From contig NW_027469228.1 in assembly GCF_051020765.1 (NCBI RefSeq), positions 186,001 through 250,000 on the forward strand: 64,000 bases of DNA, given 5' to 3'. A model generated the notes under the pieces. That model worked only from the letters and a program-made list of their open reading frames with translations, searched no databases and was not told the origin of the DNA. A program made the translations under genes and the position numbers. The DNA is from Lasioglossum baleicum (lineage: Eukaryota; Arthropoda; Insecta; Hymenoptera; Halictidae). This document shows, piece by piece, positions 27,308-42,406 of the stretch. The stretch's first letter is position 1, and every line of letters begins with the position of its first letter.

Positions 27308-30300
27308 CGTTCAATGAAAAAGTCATAACGCATAACGCATATCGCATAACCCGTAAAGCACAACGCATAACACATAACGCATAGCGCATAACACATAACG
27401 CATAACGCATAACGTATAACGCTTAACGCATAACGCATAACACATAACGCATAACGCATAACGTATAACGCTTAACGCATAACGCATAACACATAACGCA
27501 TAACGCATAACGCATAACGCATAACGCATAACGCATAACGCATAACGCATAACGCGTAACGCGTAACGCATAACGCATAACGCATAACGCATAACGCATA
27601 ACGCATAACGCATAACGCATAACGCATAACGCATAACGCATAACGCATAACGCATAACGCATAACGCATAACGCATAACGCATAACGCATAACGCATAAC
27701 GCATAACCCATAACGCATAACGCATAACCCATAACGAATAACGGATAACGCATAATGCATAACGCATAACGCTTAACGCATGACGCATATCGCATAACGC
27801 ATAACGCATAACGCATAACGCATAACGCATAACGGATAACGCATAACGCATAACGCATAACGCATAACGCATAACGCATAACGCATAACGCGTAACGCGT
27901 AACGCATAACGCATAACGCATAACGCATAACGCATAACGCATAACGCATAACGCATAACGCATAACGCATAACGCGTAACGCATAACGGATAACGCATAA
28001 CGCATAACGCATAACGCATAACGCATAACGCATAACGCATAACGCATAACGCATAACGCATAACGCATAACGCATAACGCATAACGCATAACGCATAACG
28101 CATAACGCATAACGCATAACGCATAACGCATAACGCATAACGCATAACGCATAACGCATAACGCATAACGCATTACGCATAACGCATAACGCATAACGCA
28201 TAACGCATAACGCATAACGCATAACGCATAACGCATATCGCATAACGCATAACGTTCAATGAAAAAGTCATAACGCATAACGCATATCGCATAACCCGTA
28301 AAGCACAACGCATAACACATAACGCATAACGCATAACGCATAACGCATAACGCATAACGCATAACGCATAACGCATAACGCATAACGCATAACCCATAAC
28401 GCATAACGCATAACCCATAACGAATAACGGATAACGCATAACGCATAACGCATAACGCTTAACGCATGACGCATATCGCATAACGCATAACGCATAACGC
28501 ATAACGCATAACGGATAACGCATAACGCATAACGCATAACGCATAACGCATAACGCATAACGCATAACGCGTAACGCGTAACGCATAACGCATAACGCAT
28601 AACGCATAACGCATAACGCATAACGCATAACGCATAACGCATAACGCATAACGCGTAACGCATAACGGATAACGCATAACGCATAACGCATAACGCATAA
28701 CGCATAACGCATAACGCATAACGCATAACGCATAACGCATAACGCATAACGCATAACGCATAACGCATAACGCATAACGCATAACGCATAACGCATAACG
28801 CATAACGCATAACGCATAACGCATAACGCATAACGCATTACGCATAACGCATAACGCATAACGCATAACGCATAACGCATAACGCATAACGCATAACGCA
28901 TAACGCATAACGCATAACGCATAACGCATAACGCATAACGCATAACGCGTAACGCGTAACGCGTAACGCATAACGGATAACGCATAACGCATAACGCATA
29001 ACGCATAACGCATAACGCATAACGCATAACGCATAACGCATAACGCATAACGCATAACGCATAACGCATAACGCATAACGCATAACGCATAACGCATAAC
29101 GCATAACGCATAACGCATAACGCATAACGCATAACGCATAACGCATAACGCATAACGCATAACGCATAACGCATAACGCATAACGCATAACGCATAACGC
29201 ATAACGCATAACGCATAACGCATAACGCATAACGCATAACGCATAACGCATAACGCATAACGCATAACGCATAACGCATAACGCATAACGCATAACCCAT
29301 AACGCATAACGCATAACCCATAACGCATAACGCATAACGCATAACGCATAACGCATAACGCATAACGTATAACGCATAACGCATAACGCATAACACATAA
29401 CGCATAACGCATAACGCATAACGCATAACGCATAACGCATAACGCATAACGCATAACGCGTAACGCGTAACGCATAACGCATAACGCATAACGCATAACG
29501 CATAACGCATAACGCATAACGCATAACGCATAACGCATAACGCATAACGCATAACGCATAACGCATAACGCATAACGCATAACGCATAACGCATAACCCA
29601 TAACGCATAACGCATAACCCATAACGAATAACGGATAACGCATAATGCATAACGCATAACGCTTAACGCATGACGCATATCGCATAACGCATAACGCATA
29701 ACGCATAACGCATAACGCATAACGGATAACGCATAACGCATAACGCATAACGCATAACGCATAACGCATAACGCATAACGCGTAACGCGTAACGCATAAC
29801 GCATAACGCATAACGCATAACGCATAACGCATAACGCATAACGCATAACGCATAACGCATAACGCGTAACGCATAACGGATAACGCATAACGCATAACGC
29901 ATAACGCATAACGCATAACGCATAACGCATAACGCATAACGCATAACGCATAACGCATAACGCATAACGCATAACGCATAACGCATAACGCATAACGCAT
30001 AACGCATAACGCATAACGCATAACGCATAACGCATAACGCATAACGCATTACGCATAACGCATAACGCATAACGCATAACGCATAACGCATAACGCATAA
30101 CGCATAACGCATATCGCATAACGCATAACGTTCAATGAAAAAGTCATAACGCATAACGCATATCGCATAACCCGTAAAGCACAACGCATAACACATAACG
30201 CATAACGCATAACGCATAACGCATAACGCATAACGCATAACGCATAACGCATAACGCATAACCCATAACGCATAACGCATAACCCATAACGAATAACGGA

Positions 30301-31213
30301 TAACGCATAACGCATAACGCATAACGCTTAACGCATGACGCATATCGCATAACGCATAACGCATAACGCATAACGCATAACGGATAACGCATAACGCATA
30401 ACGCATAACGCATAACGCATAACGCATAACGCATAACGCGTAACGCGTAACGCATAACGCATAACGCATAACGCATAACGCATAACGCATAACGCATAAC
30501 GCATAACGCATAACGCATAACGCGTAACGCATAACGGATAACGCATAACGCATAACGCATAACGCATAACGCATAACGCATAACGCATAACGCATAACGC
30601 ATAACGCATAACGCATAACGCATAACGCATAACGCATAACGCATAACGCATAACGCATAACGCATAACGCATAACGCATAACGCATAACGCATAACGCAT
30701 AACGCATTACGCATAACGCATAACGCATAACGCATAACGCATAACGCATAACGCATAACGCATAACGCATAACGCATAACGCATAACGCATAACGCATAA
30801 CGCATAACGCATAACGCGTAACGCGTAACGCATAACGGATAACGCATAACGCATAACGCATAACGCATAACGCATAACGCATAACGCATAACGCATAACG
30901 CATAACGCATAACGCATAACGCATAACGCATAACGCATAACGCATAACGCATAACGCATAACGCATAACGCATAACGCATAACGCATAACGCATAACGCA
31001 TAACGCATAACGCATAACGCATAACGCATAACGCATAACGCATAACGCATAACGCATAACGCATAACGCATAACGCATAACGCATAACGCATAACGCATA
31101 ACGCATAACGCATAACGCATAACGCATAACGCATAACGCATAACGCATAACGCATAACGCATAACGCATAACGCATAACGCATAACGCATAACGCATATC
31201 GCATAACGCATAA
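27308..31213 (+). repeat. L3 blocks 27308, 28253 and 30129
   Basis: This is one long-form block (945 bp, private CGCATAG at 27378-27384) followed by two short-form blocks of 1876 and 1085 bp. Inside the 1876-bp block, around 29297-29400, CCCATAA pairs, CGTATAA and CACATAA occur without the 21-bp module. They look like remains of a further L3 block that lost its head. Confidence 0.78.
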
Positions 31214-31843
31214 CGTTCAATGAAAAAGTCATAACGCATAACGCATATCGCATAACCCGTAAAGCACAACGCATAACACATAACGCATAACGCATAACAC
31301 ATAACGCATAACGCATAACGTATAACGCTTAACGCATAACGCATAACACATAACGCATAACGCATAACGTATAACGCTTAACGCATAACGCATAACACAT
31401 AACGCATAACGCATAACGCATAACGCATAACGCATAACGCATAACGCATAACGCGTAACGCGTAACGCGTAACGCATAACGCATAACGCATAACGCATAA
31501 CGCATAACGCATAACGCATAACGCATAACGCATAACGCATAACGCATAACGCATAACGCACATCGCATAACGCATAACGCATAACGCATAACGCATAACG
31601 CATAACGAATAACGCATAACGCATAACGCATAACGCATAACGCATAACGCATAACGCATAACGCATAACGCGTAACGCATAACGCGTAACGCATAACGCG
31701 TAACGCATAACGCATAACGCATAACGCATAACGCATAACGCATAACGCATATCGCATAACGCATAACGCATAACGCATAACGCATAACGAATAACGCATA
31801 ACGCATAACGCATAACGCGTAACGCATATCGCATAACGCATAA
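31214..31843 (+). repeat. L3 block, 630 bp, long form with CGCACAT segment
   Basis: L3 long form and triple CGCGTAA are followed by CGCACAT near 31559, CGAATAA, alternating CGCGTAA, CGCATAT near 31746 and a second CGAATAA. The end matches the end of 20567-21343, so the duplication described for 21344 and 31844 extends leftward over at least the last 60 bases. Confidence 0.78.
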
Positions 31844-34800
31844 CGTTCAATGAAAAAGTCATAACGCATAACGCATATCGCATAACCCGTAAAGCACAAC
31901 GCATAACACATAACGCATAACGCATAACACATAACGCATATCGCATAACGTATAACGCTTAACGCATAACGCATAACACATAACGCATAACGCATAACGC
32001 ATAACGCATAACGCATAACGCATAACGCATAACGCATAACGCATAACGCATAACGCATAACGCATAACGCATAACGCATAACGCATAACGCATAACGCAT
32101 AACGCATAACGCATAACGCATAACGCATAACGCATAACGCATAACGCATAACGCATAACGCATAACGCATAACGCATAACGAATGACGCATATCGCATAA
32201 CGCATAACGCTTAACGAATAACGCAGAACGCATAACGCATAACGCATATCGCATAACGCATAACGCTTAACGAATAACGCATAACGCATAACGCATAACG
32301 CATAACGCATAACGCATAACGCATAACGCATAACGCATAACGCATAACGCATAACGCATAACGCATAACGCATAACGCATAACGCATAACGCATAACGCA
32401 TAACGCATAACGCATAACGCATAACGCATAACGCATAACGCATAACGCATAACGCATAACGCATAACGCATAACGCATAACGCATAACGCATAACGCATA
32501 ACGCATAACGCATAACGCATAACGCGTAACGCGTAACGCATAACGCATAACGCATAACGCATAACGCATAACGCATAACGCATAACGCATAACGCGTAAC
32601 GCGTAACGCATAACGCATAACGCATAACGCATAACGCATAACGCATAACGCATAACGCATAACGCATAACGCATAACGCATAACGCATAACGCATAACGC
32701 ATAACGCATGACACATTACTCATAACGCTCAATGGAAAAGTCATAACGCATAACGCTCAATGAAAAAGTCATAATGCTTAACGCATAACGCATAACGCAT
32801 AACGCATAACGCATAACGCATAACGCATAACGCATAACGCATAACGCATAACGCATAACGCATAACGCATAACGCATAACGCATAACGCATAACGCATAA
32901 CGCATAACGCATAACGCATAACGCATAACGCATAACGCATAACGCATAACGCATAACGCATAACGCATAACGCATAACGCATAACGCATAACGCATAACG
33001 CATAACGCATAACGCATAACGCATAACGCATAACGCATAACGCATAACGCACATCGCATAACGCATAACGCATAACGCATAACGCATAACGCATAACGCA
33101 TAACGCATAACGAATAACGCATAACGCATAACGCATAACGCATAACGCATAACGCGTAACGCATAACGCGTAACGCATAACGCATAACGCATAACGCATA
33201 ACGCATAACGCATAACGCATATCGCATAACGCATAACGCATAACGCATAACGCATAACGCATAACGCATAACGAATAACGCATAACGCATAAAGCATAAC
33301 GCTTAACGAATAACGCATAACGCATAACGCATGACACATTACTCATAACGCATTACGCATAACGCATAACGCATAACGCATAACGGATAACGCATAATGC
33401 ATAACGCATAACGCTTAACGCATGACGCATATCGCATAACGCATAACGCATAACGCATAACGGATAACGCATAACGCATAACGCATAACGCATAACGCAT
33501 AACGCATAACGCATAACGCATAACGCATAACGCATAACGCATAACGCATAACGCATAACGCATAACGCATAACGCATAACGCATAACGCATAACGCATAA
33601 CCCATAACGAATAACGCATAACGCTCAATGGAAAAGTCATAACCCATAACGCATAACGCATAACGCATAACGCATAACGCATGACGCATAACGCATAACG
33701 CATAACGCATAACCCATAACGCATAACGCATAACGCATAACGCATAACGCATAACGCATAACGCATAACGCATAACGCATAACCCATAACGCATAACGCA
33801 TAACGCATAACGCATAACGCATAACGCATAACGCATAACGCATAACGCATAACGCATAACGCATAACGAATAACGCATAACGCATAACGCATAACGCATT
33901 ACGCATAACGCATAACGCATAACGCATAACGCATAACGCATAACGCATAACGCATAACGCATAACGCATAACGCATAACGCATAACGCATAACGCATAAC
34001 GCATAACGCATAACGCATAACGCATAACGCATGACGCATGACGCATAACGCATAACGCATAACGCATAACGCATAACGCATAACGCGTAACGCATAACGG
34101 ATAACCCATAACGGATAACGCATAACGCATAACGCTTAACGGATAACGCATGACGCATAACGGATAACCCATAACGCATAACGCATAAAGCATAGTCCAT
34201 AACGCATAACGCATGACACATTACTCATAAAGCATTACGCATAACGCATAACGCATAATGCATAACGCATTACGCATAACGCATAACGCTCAATGAAAAA
34301 GTCATAACGCATAACGCATAACGCATAACGCATAACGCATAACGCATAACGCATAACGCATAACGCATAACGCATAACGCATAACGCATAACGCATAACG
34401 CATAACGCATAACGCATAACGCATAACGCATAACGCATAACGCATAACGCATAACGCATAACGCATAACGCGTAACGCATAACGGATAACGCATAACGCA
34501 TAACGCATAACGCATAACGCATAACGCATAACGCATAACGCATAACGCATAACGCATAACGCATAACGCATAACGCATAACGCATTACGCATGACGCATG
34601 ACGCATAACGCATAACGCATAACGCATAACGCATAACGCATAACGCATAACGCATAACGCATAACGCATAACGCATAACGCATAACGCATAAAGCATAAC
34701 GCTTAACGAATAACGCATAACGCATAACGCATGACACATTACTCATAACGCATTACGCATAACGCATAACGCATAACGGATAACGCATAATGCATAACGC

Positions 34801-35728
34801 ATAACGCTTAACGCATGACGCATATTGCATAACGCATAACGCATAACGCATAACGGATAACGCATAACGCATAATGCATAACGCATAACGCATAACTCAT
34901 AACGCATAACGCATACCGCATAACGCATAACGCATAACGCATAACCCATAACGCATAACGCATAACCCATAACGAATAACGCATAACGCTCAATGGAAAA
35001 GTCATAACGCATAACGCTCAATGAAAAAGTCATAATGCTAAACGCATAACGCATAACGAATAACGCATAACGCATAACGCATAACGCATAACGCATAACG
35101 CATAACGCATAACGCATAACGCATAACGCGTAACGCATAACGCATAACGCATAACGCATAACGCATAACGCATAACGCATAACGCATAACGCATAACGCA
35201 TAACGCATAACGCATAACGCATAACGCATAACGCATAACGCATAACGCATAACGCATAACGCATAACGCATAACGCATAACGAATAACGCATAACGCTCA
35301 ATGGAAAAGTCATAACGCATAACGCTCAATGAAAAAGTCATAATGCTAAACGCATAACGCATAACGAATAACGCATAACGCGTAACGCATAACGCATAAC
35401 GCATAACGCATAACGCATAACGCATAACGCATAACGCATAACGCATAACGCATAACGCATAACGCATAACGCATAACGCATAACGCATAACGCATAACGC
35501 ATAACGCATAACGCATAACGCATAACGCATAACGCATAACGCATAACGCATAACGCATAACGCATAACGCATAACGCATAACGCATAACGCATAACGCAT
35601 AACGCATAACGCATAACGCATAACGCATAACGCATAACGCATAACGCATAACGCATAACGCATAACGCATAACGCATAACGCATAACGCATAACGCATAA
35701 CGCATAACGCATATCGCATAACGCATAA
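31844..35728 (+). repeat. Large duplication, copy 2, first part with domain-I island
   Basis: This repeats the order of 21344-24626: L3, single CGTATAA-CGCTTAA, CGAATGA (32180), CGCAGAA, paired CGCGTAA, L2 joined to L1 (32705, 32726), L2 33328, half-L1 33622, L2 34728, L1 34987. Compared with copy 1 it has about 672 bp more between half-L1 and L1, including L2 at 34210 and the solitary module at 34287, and an extra L1 at 35295. Confidence 0.85.
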
Positions 35729-38430
35729 CGTTCAATGAAAAAGTCATAACGCATAACGCATATCGCATAACCCGTAAAGCACAACGCATAACACATAACG
35801 CATAACGCATAACACATAACGCATAACGCATAACGTATAACGCTTAACGCATAACGCATAACACATAACGCATAACGCATAACGTATAACGCTTAACGCA
35901 TAACGCATAACACATAACGCATAACGCATAACGCATAACGCATAACGCATAACGCATAACGCATAACGCGTAACGCGTAACGCGTAACGCATAACGCATA
36001 ACGCATAACGCATAACGCATAACGCATAACGCATAACGCATAACGCATAACGCATAACGCATAACGCATAACGCATAACGCATAACGCATAACGCATAAC
36101 GCATAACCCATAACGCATAACGCATAACCCATAACGAATAACGAATAACGCATAATGCATAACGCATAACGCTTAACGCATGACGCATATCGCATAACGC
36201 ATAACGCATAACGCATAACGCATAACGGATAACGCATAACGCATAACGCATAACGCATAACGCATAACGCATAACGCATAACGCATAACGCATAACGCAT
36301 AACGCATAACGCATAACGCATAACGCATAACGCATAACGCATAACGCATAACGCATAACGCATAACGCATAACGCATATCGCATAACGCATAACGTTCAA
36401 TGAAAAAGTCATAACGCATAACGCATATCGCATAACCCGTAAAGCACAACGCATAACACATAACGCATAACGCATAACACATAACGCATAACGCATAACG
36501 TATAACGCTTAACGCATAACGCATAACACATAACGCATAACGCATAACGTATAACGCTTAACGCATAACGCATAACACATAACGCATAACGCATAACGCA
36601 TAACGCATAACGCATAACGCATAACGCATAACGCGTAACGCGTAACGCGTAACGCATAACGCATAACGCATAACGCATAACGCATAACGCATAACGCATA
36701 ACGCATAACGCATAACGCATAACGCATAACGCATAACGCATAACGCATAACGCATAACGCATAACGCATAACGCATAACGCATAACGCATAACCCATAAC
36801 GCATAACGCATAACCCATAACGAATAACGGATAACGCATAATGCATAACGCATAACGCTTAACGCATGACGCATATCGCATAACGCATAACGCTTAACGC
36901 ATGACGCATATCGCATAACGCATAACGCATAACGCATAACGCATAACGGATAACGCATAACGCATAACGCATAACGCATAACGCATAACGCATAACGCAT
37001 AACGCGTAACGCGTAACGCATAACGCATAACGCATAACGCATAACGCATAACGCATAACGCATAACGCATAACGCATAACGCGTAACGCATAACGGATAA
37101 CGCATAACGCATAACGCATAACGCATAACGCATAACGCATAACGCATAACGCATAACGCATAACGCATAACGCATAACGCATAACGCATAACGCATAACG
37201 CATAACGCATAACGCATAACGCATAACGCATAACGCATAACGCATAACGCATAACGCATAACGCATTACGCATAACGCATAACGCATAACGCATAACGCA
37301 TAACGCATAACGCATAACGCATAACGCATATCGCATAACGCATAACGTTCAATGAAAAAGTCATAACGCATAACGCATATCGCATAACCCGTAAAGCACA
37401 ACGCATAACACATAACGCATAACGCATAACGCATAACGCATAACGCATAACGCATAACGCATAACGCATAACGCATAACCCATAACGCATAACGCATAAC
37501 CCATAACGAATAACGGATAACGCATAATGCATAACGCATAACGCTTAACGCATGACGCATATCGCATAACGCATAACGCATAACGCATAACGCATAACGC
37601 ATAACGGATAACGCATAACGCATAACGCATAACGCATAACGCATAACGCATAACGCATAACGCGTAACGCGTAACGCATAACGCATAACGCATAACGCAT
37701 AACGCATAACGCATAACGCATAACGCATAACGCATAACGCATAACGCGTAACGCATAACGGATAACGCATAACGCATAACGCATAACGCATAACGCATAA
37801 CGCATAACGCATAACGCATAACGCATAACGCATAACGCATAACGCATAACGCATAACGCATAACGCATAACGCATAACGCATAACGCATAACGCATAACG
37901 CATAACGCATAACGCGTAACGCGTAACGCGTAACGCATAACGCATAACGCATAACGCATAACGCATAACGCATAACGCATAACGCATAACGCATAACGCA
38001 TAACGCATAACGCATAACGCATAACGCATAACGCATAACGCATAACGCATAACGCATAACGCATAACGCATAACGCATAACGCATAACGCATAACGCATA
38101 ACGCATAACGCATAACGCATAACGCATAACGCATAACGCATAACGCATAACGCATAACGCATAACGCATAACGCATAACGCATAACGCATAACGCATAAC
38201 GCATAACGCATAACGCATAACGCATAACGCATAACGCATAACGCATAACGCATAACGCATAACGCATAACGCATAACGCATAACGCATAACGCATAACGC
38301 ATAACGCATAACGCATAACGCATAACGCATAACGCATAACGCATAACGCATAACGCATAACGCATAACGCATAACGCATAACGCATAACGCATAACGCAT
38401 AACGCATAACGCATATCGCATAACGCATAA
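35729..38430 (+). repeat. L3 triplet 2: long 665, long 952, short 1085 bp
   Basis: This continues the large duplication. Its three L3 starts correspond to 24627, 25306 and 26230 at offsets of 11102, 11088 and 11116 bp. It includes a duplicated CGCTTAA-CGCATGA-CGCATAT near 36870-36910, triple CGCGTAA at 37913-37933 and 68 perfect units at 37934-38409. Confidence 0.82.
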
Positions 38431-40635
38431 CGTTCAATGAAAAAGTCATAACGCATAACGCATATCGCATAACCCGTAAAGCACAACGCATAACACATAA
38501 CGCATAACGCATAACACATAACGCATAACGCATAACGTATAACGCTTAACGCATAACGCATAACACATAACGCATAACGCATAACGTATAACGCTTAACG
38601 CATAACGCATAACACATAACGCATAACGCATAACGCATAACGCATAACGCATAACGCATAACGCATAACGCGTAACGCGTAACGCGTAACGCATAACGCA
38701 TAACGCATAACGCATAACGCATAACGCATAACGCATAACGCATAACGCATAACGCATAACGCATAACGCATAACGCATAACGCATAACGCATAACGCATA
38801 ACGCATAACCCATAACGCATAACGCATAACCCATAACGAATAACGGATAACGCATAATGCATAACGCATAACGCTTAACGCATGACGCATATCGCATAAC
38901 GCATAACGCATAACGCATAACGCATAACGGATAACGCATAACGCATAACGCATAACGCATAACGCATAACGCATAACGCATAACGCATAACGCATAACGC
39001 ATAACGCATAACGCATAACGCATAACGCATAACGCATAACGCATAACGCATAACGCATATCGCATAACGCATAACGTTCAATGAAAAAGTCATAACGCAT
39101 AACGCATATCGCATAACCCGTAAAGCACAACGCATAACACATAACGCATAACGCATAACACATAACGCATAACGCATAACGTATAACGCTTAACGCATAA
39201 CGCATAACACATAACGCATAACGCATAACGTATAACGCTTAACGCATAACGCATAACACATAACGCATAACGCATAACGCATAACGCATAACGCATAACG
39301 CATAACGCATAACGCGTAACGCGTAACGCGTAACGCATAACGCATAACGCATAACCCATAACGCATAACGCATAACCCATAACGAATAACGGATAACGCA
39401 TAATGCATAACGCATAACGCTTAACGCATGACGCATATCGCATAACGCATAACGCATAACGCATAACGCATAACGCATAACGCATAACGCATAACGCATA
39501 ACGCATAACGCATAACGCATAACGCATAACGCATAACGCATAACGCATAACGCATAACGCATAACGCATAACGCATAACGCATAACGCACATCGCATAAC
39601 GCATAACGCATAACGCATAACGCATAACGCATAACGCATAACGCATAACGAATAACGCATAACGCATAACGCATAACGCATAACGCATAACGCGTAACGC
39701 ATAACGCGTAACGCATAACGCATAACGCATAACGCATAACGCATAACGCATATCGCATAACGCATAACGCATAACGCATAACGCATAACGCATAACGCAT
39801 AACGCATAACGCATAACGCATAACGCATAACGCATAACGCATAACGCATAACGCATAACGCATAACGCATAACGCATAACGCATAACGCATAACGCATAA
39901 CGCATAACGCATAACGCATAACGCATAACGCATAACGCATAACGCATAACGCATATCGCATAACGCATAACGTTCAATGAAAAAGTCATAACGCATAACG
40001 CATATCGCATAACCCGTAAAGCACAACGCATAACACATAACGCATAACGCATAACACATAACGCATAACGCATAACGTATAACGCTTAACGCATAACGCA
40101 TAACACATAACGCATAACGCATAACGTATAACGCTTAACGCATAACGCATAACACATAACGCATAACGCATAACGCATAACGCATAACGCATAACGCATA
40201 ACGCATAACGCGTAACGCGTAACGCGTAACGCATAACGCATAACGCATAACGCATAACGCATAACGCATAACGCATAACGCATAACGCATAACGCATAAC
40301 GCATAACGCATAACGCATAACGCATAACGCATAACGCATAACGCATAACGCATAACGCATAACCCATAACGCATAACGCATAACCCATAACGAATAACGG
40401 ATAACGCATAATGCATAACGCATAACGCTTAACGCATGACGCATATCGCATAACGCATAACGCATAACGCATAACGCATAACGGATAACGCATAACGCAT
40501 AACGCATAACGCATAACGCATAACGCATAACGCATAACGCATAACGCATAACGCATAACGCATAACGCATAACGCATAACGCATAACGCATAACGCATAA
40601 CGCATAACGCATAACGCATATCGCATAACGCATAA
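38431..40635 (+). repeat. L3 blocks 38431, 39075 and 39971 (644, 896, 665 bp)
   Basis: All three are long forms with triple CGCGTAA. The middle block carries a CGCACAT near 39587, CGAATAA, alternating CGCGTAA and CGCATAT, a segment otherwise linked to L1-type blocks, here without L1 or L2. Confidence 0.8.
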
Positions 40636-42406
40636 CGTTCAATGAAAAAGTCATAACGCATAACGCATATCGCATAACCCGTAAAGCACAACGCATAACA
40701 CATAACGCATAACGCATAACACATAACGCATAACGCATAACGTATAACGCTTAACGCATAACGCATAACACATAACGCATAACGCATAACGTATAACGCT
40801 TAACGCATAACGCATAACACATAACGCATAACGCATAACGCATAACGCATAACGCATAACGCATAACGCATAACGCGTAACGCGTAACGCGTAACGCATA
40901 ACGCATAACGCATAACCCATAACGCATAACGCATAACCCATAACGAATAACGGATAACGCATAATGCATAACGCATAACGCTTAACGCATGACGCATATC
41001 GCATAACGCATAACGCATAACGCATAACGCATAACGCATAACGCATAACGCATAACGCATAACGCATAACGCATAACGCATAACGCATAACGCATAACGC
41101 ATAACGCATAACGCATAACGCATAACGCATAACGCATAACGCATAACGCATAACGCACATCGCATAACGCATAACGCATAACGCATAACGCATAACGCAT
41201 AACGCATAACGCATAACGAATAACGCATAACGCATAACGCATAACGCATAACGCATAACGCGTAACGCATAACGCGTAACGCATAACGCATAACGCATAA
41301 CGCATAACGCATAACGCATATCGCATAACGCATAACGCATAACGCATAACGCATAACGCATAACGCATAACGCATAACGAATAACGCATAACGCATAAAG
41401 CATAACGCTTAACGAATGACGCATAACGCATAACGCATGACACATTACTCATAACGCATTACGCATAACGCATAACGCATAACGCATAACGGATAACGCA
41501 TAATGCATAACGCATAACGCTTAACGCATGACGCATATCGCATAACGCATAACGCATAACGCATAACGGATAACGCATAACGCATAATGCATAACGCATA
41601 ACGCATAACGCATAACGCATAACGCATAACGCATAACGCATAACGCATAACGCATAACGCATAACCCATAACGAATAACGCATAACGCTCAATGGAAAAG
41701 TCATAACCCATAACGCATAACGCATAACGCATAACGCATAACGCATGACGCATAACGCATAACGCATAACGCATAACCCATAACGCATAACGCATAACGC
41801 ATAACGCATAACGCATAACGCATAACGCATAACCCATAACGCATAACGCATAACGCATAACGCATAACGCATAACGCATAACGCATAACGCATAACGCAT
41901 AACGCATAACGCATAACGCATAACGAATAACGCATAACGCATAACGCATAACGCATAACGCATAACGCATAACGCATAACGCATAACGCATAACGCATAA
42001 CGCATAACGCATAACGCATAACGCATAACGCATAACGCATAACGCATAACACATAACGCATAACGCATAACGTATAATGCTTAACGCATAACGCATAACA
42101 CATAACGCATAACGCATAACGCATAACACATAACGCATAACGCATAACGCGTAACGCGTAACGCATAATGCATAACGCATAACGCTTAACGCATGACGCA
42201 TATCGCATAACGCATAACGCATAACGCATAACGCATAACGGATAACGCATAACGCATAATGCATAACGCATAACGCATAACGCATAACGCATAACGCATA
42301 ACGCATAACCCATAACGCATAACGCATAACCCATAACGAATAACGCATAACGCTCAATGGAAAAGTCATAACGCATAACGCTCAATGAAAAAGTCATAAT
42401 GCTTAA
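40636..42406 (+). repeat. Duplicated segment with 60687-62107, longer copy
   Basis: L3 at 40636 is followed by CGCACAT near 41157, L2 at 41434, half-L1 at 41686, CGTATAA followed by TGCTTAA at 42071, paired CGCGTAA, and L1 at 42351-42406. The CGTATAA-TGCTTAA junction occurs only here and at 61772. The copy at 60687 lacks about 378 bp between L3 and half-L1, including the L2. Confidence 0.84.

Larger units (their letters stand above)
4831..34307 (+). repeat. Solitary 21-bp modules in b- and p-type blocks, 10 copies
   Basis: Single modules (CGCTCAA, then TGAAAAA, then GTCATAA) start at 4831, 5153, 11012, 13042, 13413, 14659, 14981, 19440, 20644 and 34287. Each lies just after a head made of alternating TGCATAA and CGCATTA units, and is followed by a perfect run. 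The copy at 13042 is preceded by CGCATGA. Against three consensus units the module has 7 mismatches in 21 bases and no length change. It is therefore either strongly substituted heptamers or an exactly 21-bp foreign segment. Confidence 0.88.

Noticed and set aside
42073..42078. TATAAT (perfect bacterial -10 hexamer), also at 61774-61779
   Set aside because: It arises from CGTATAA followed by TGCTTAA. No TTGACA-like -35 element lies upstream and no gene downstream; chance within the repeat.
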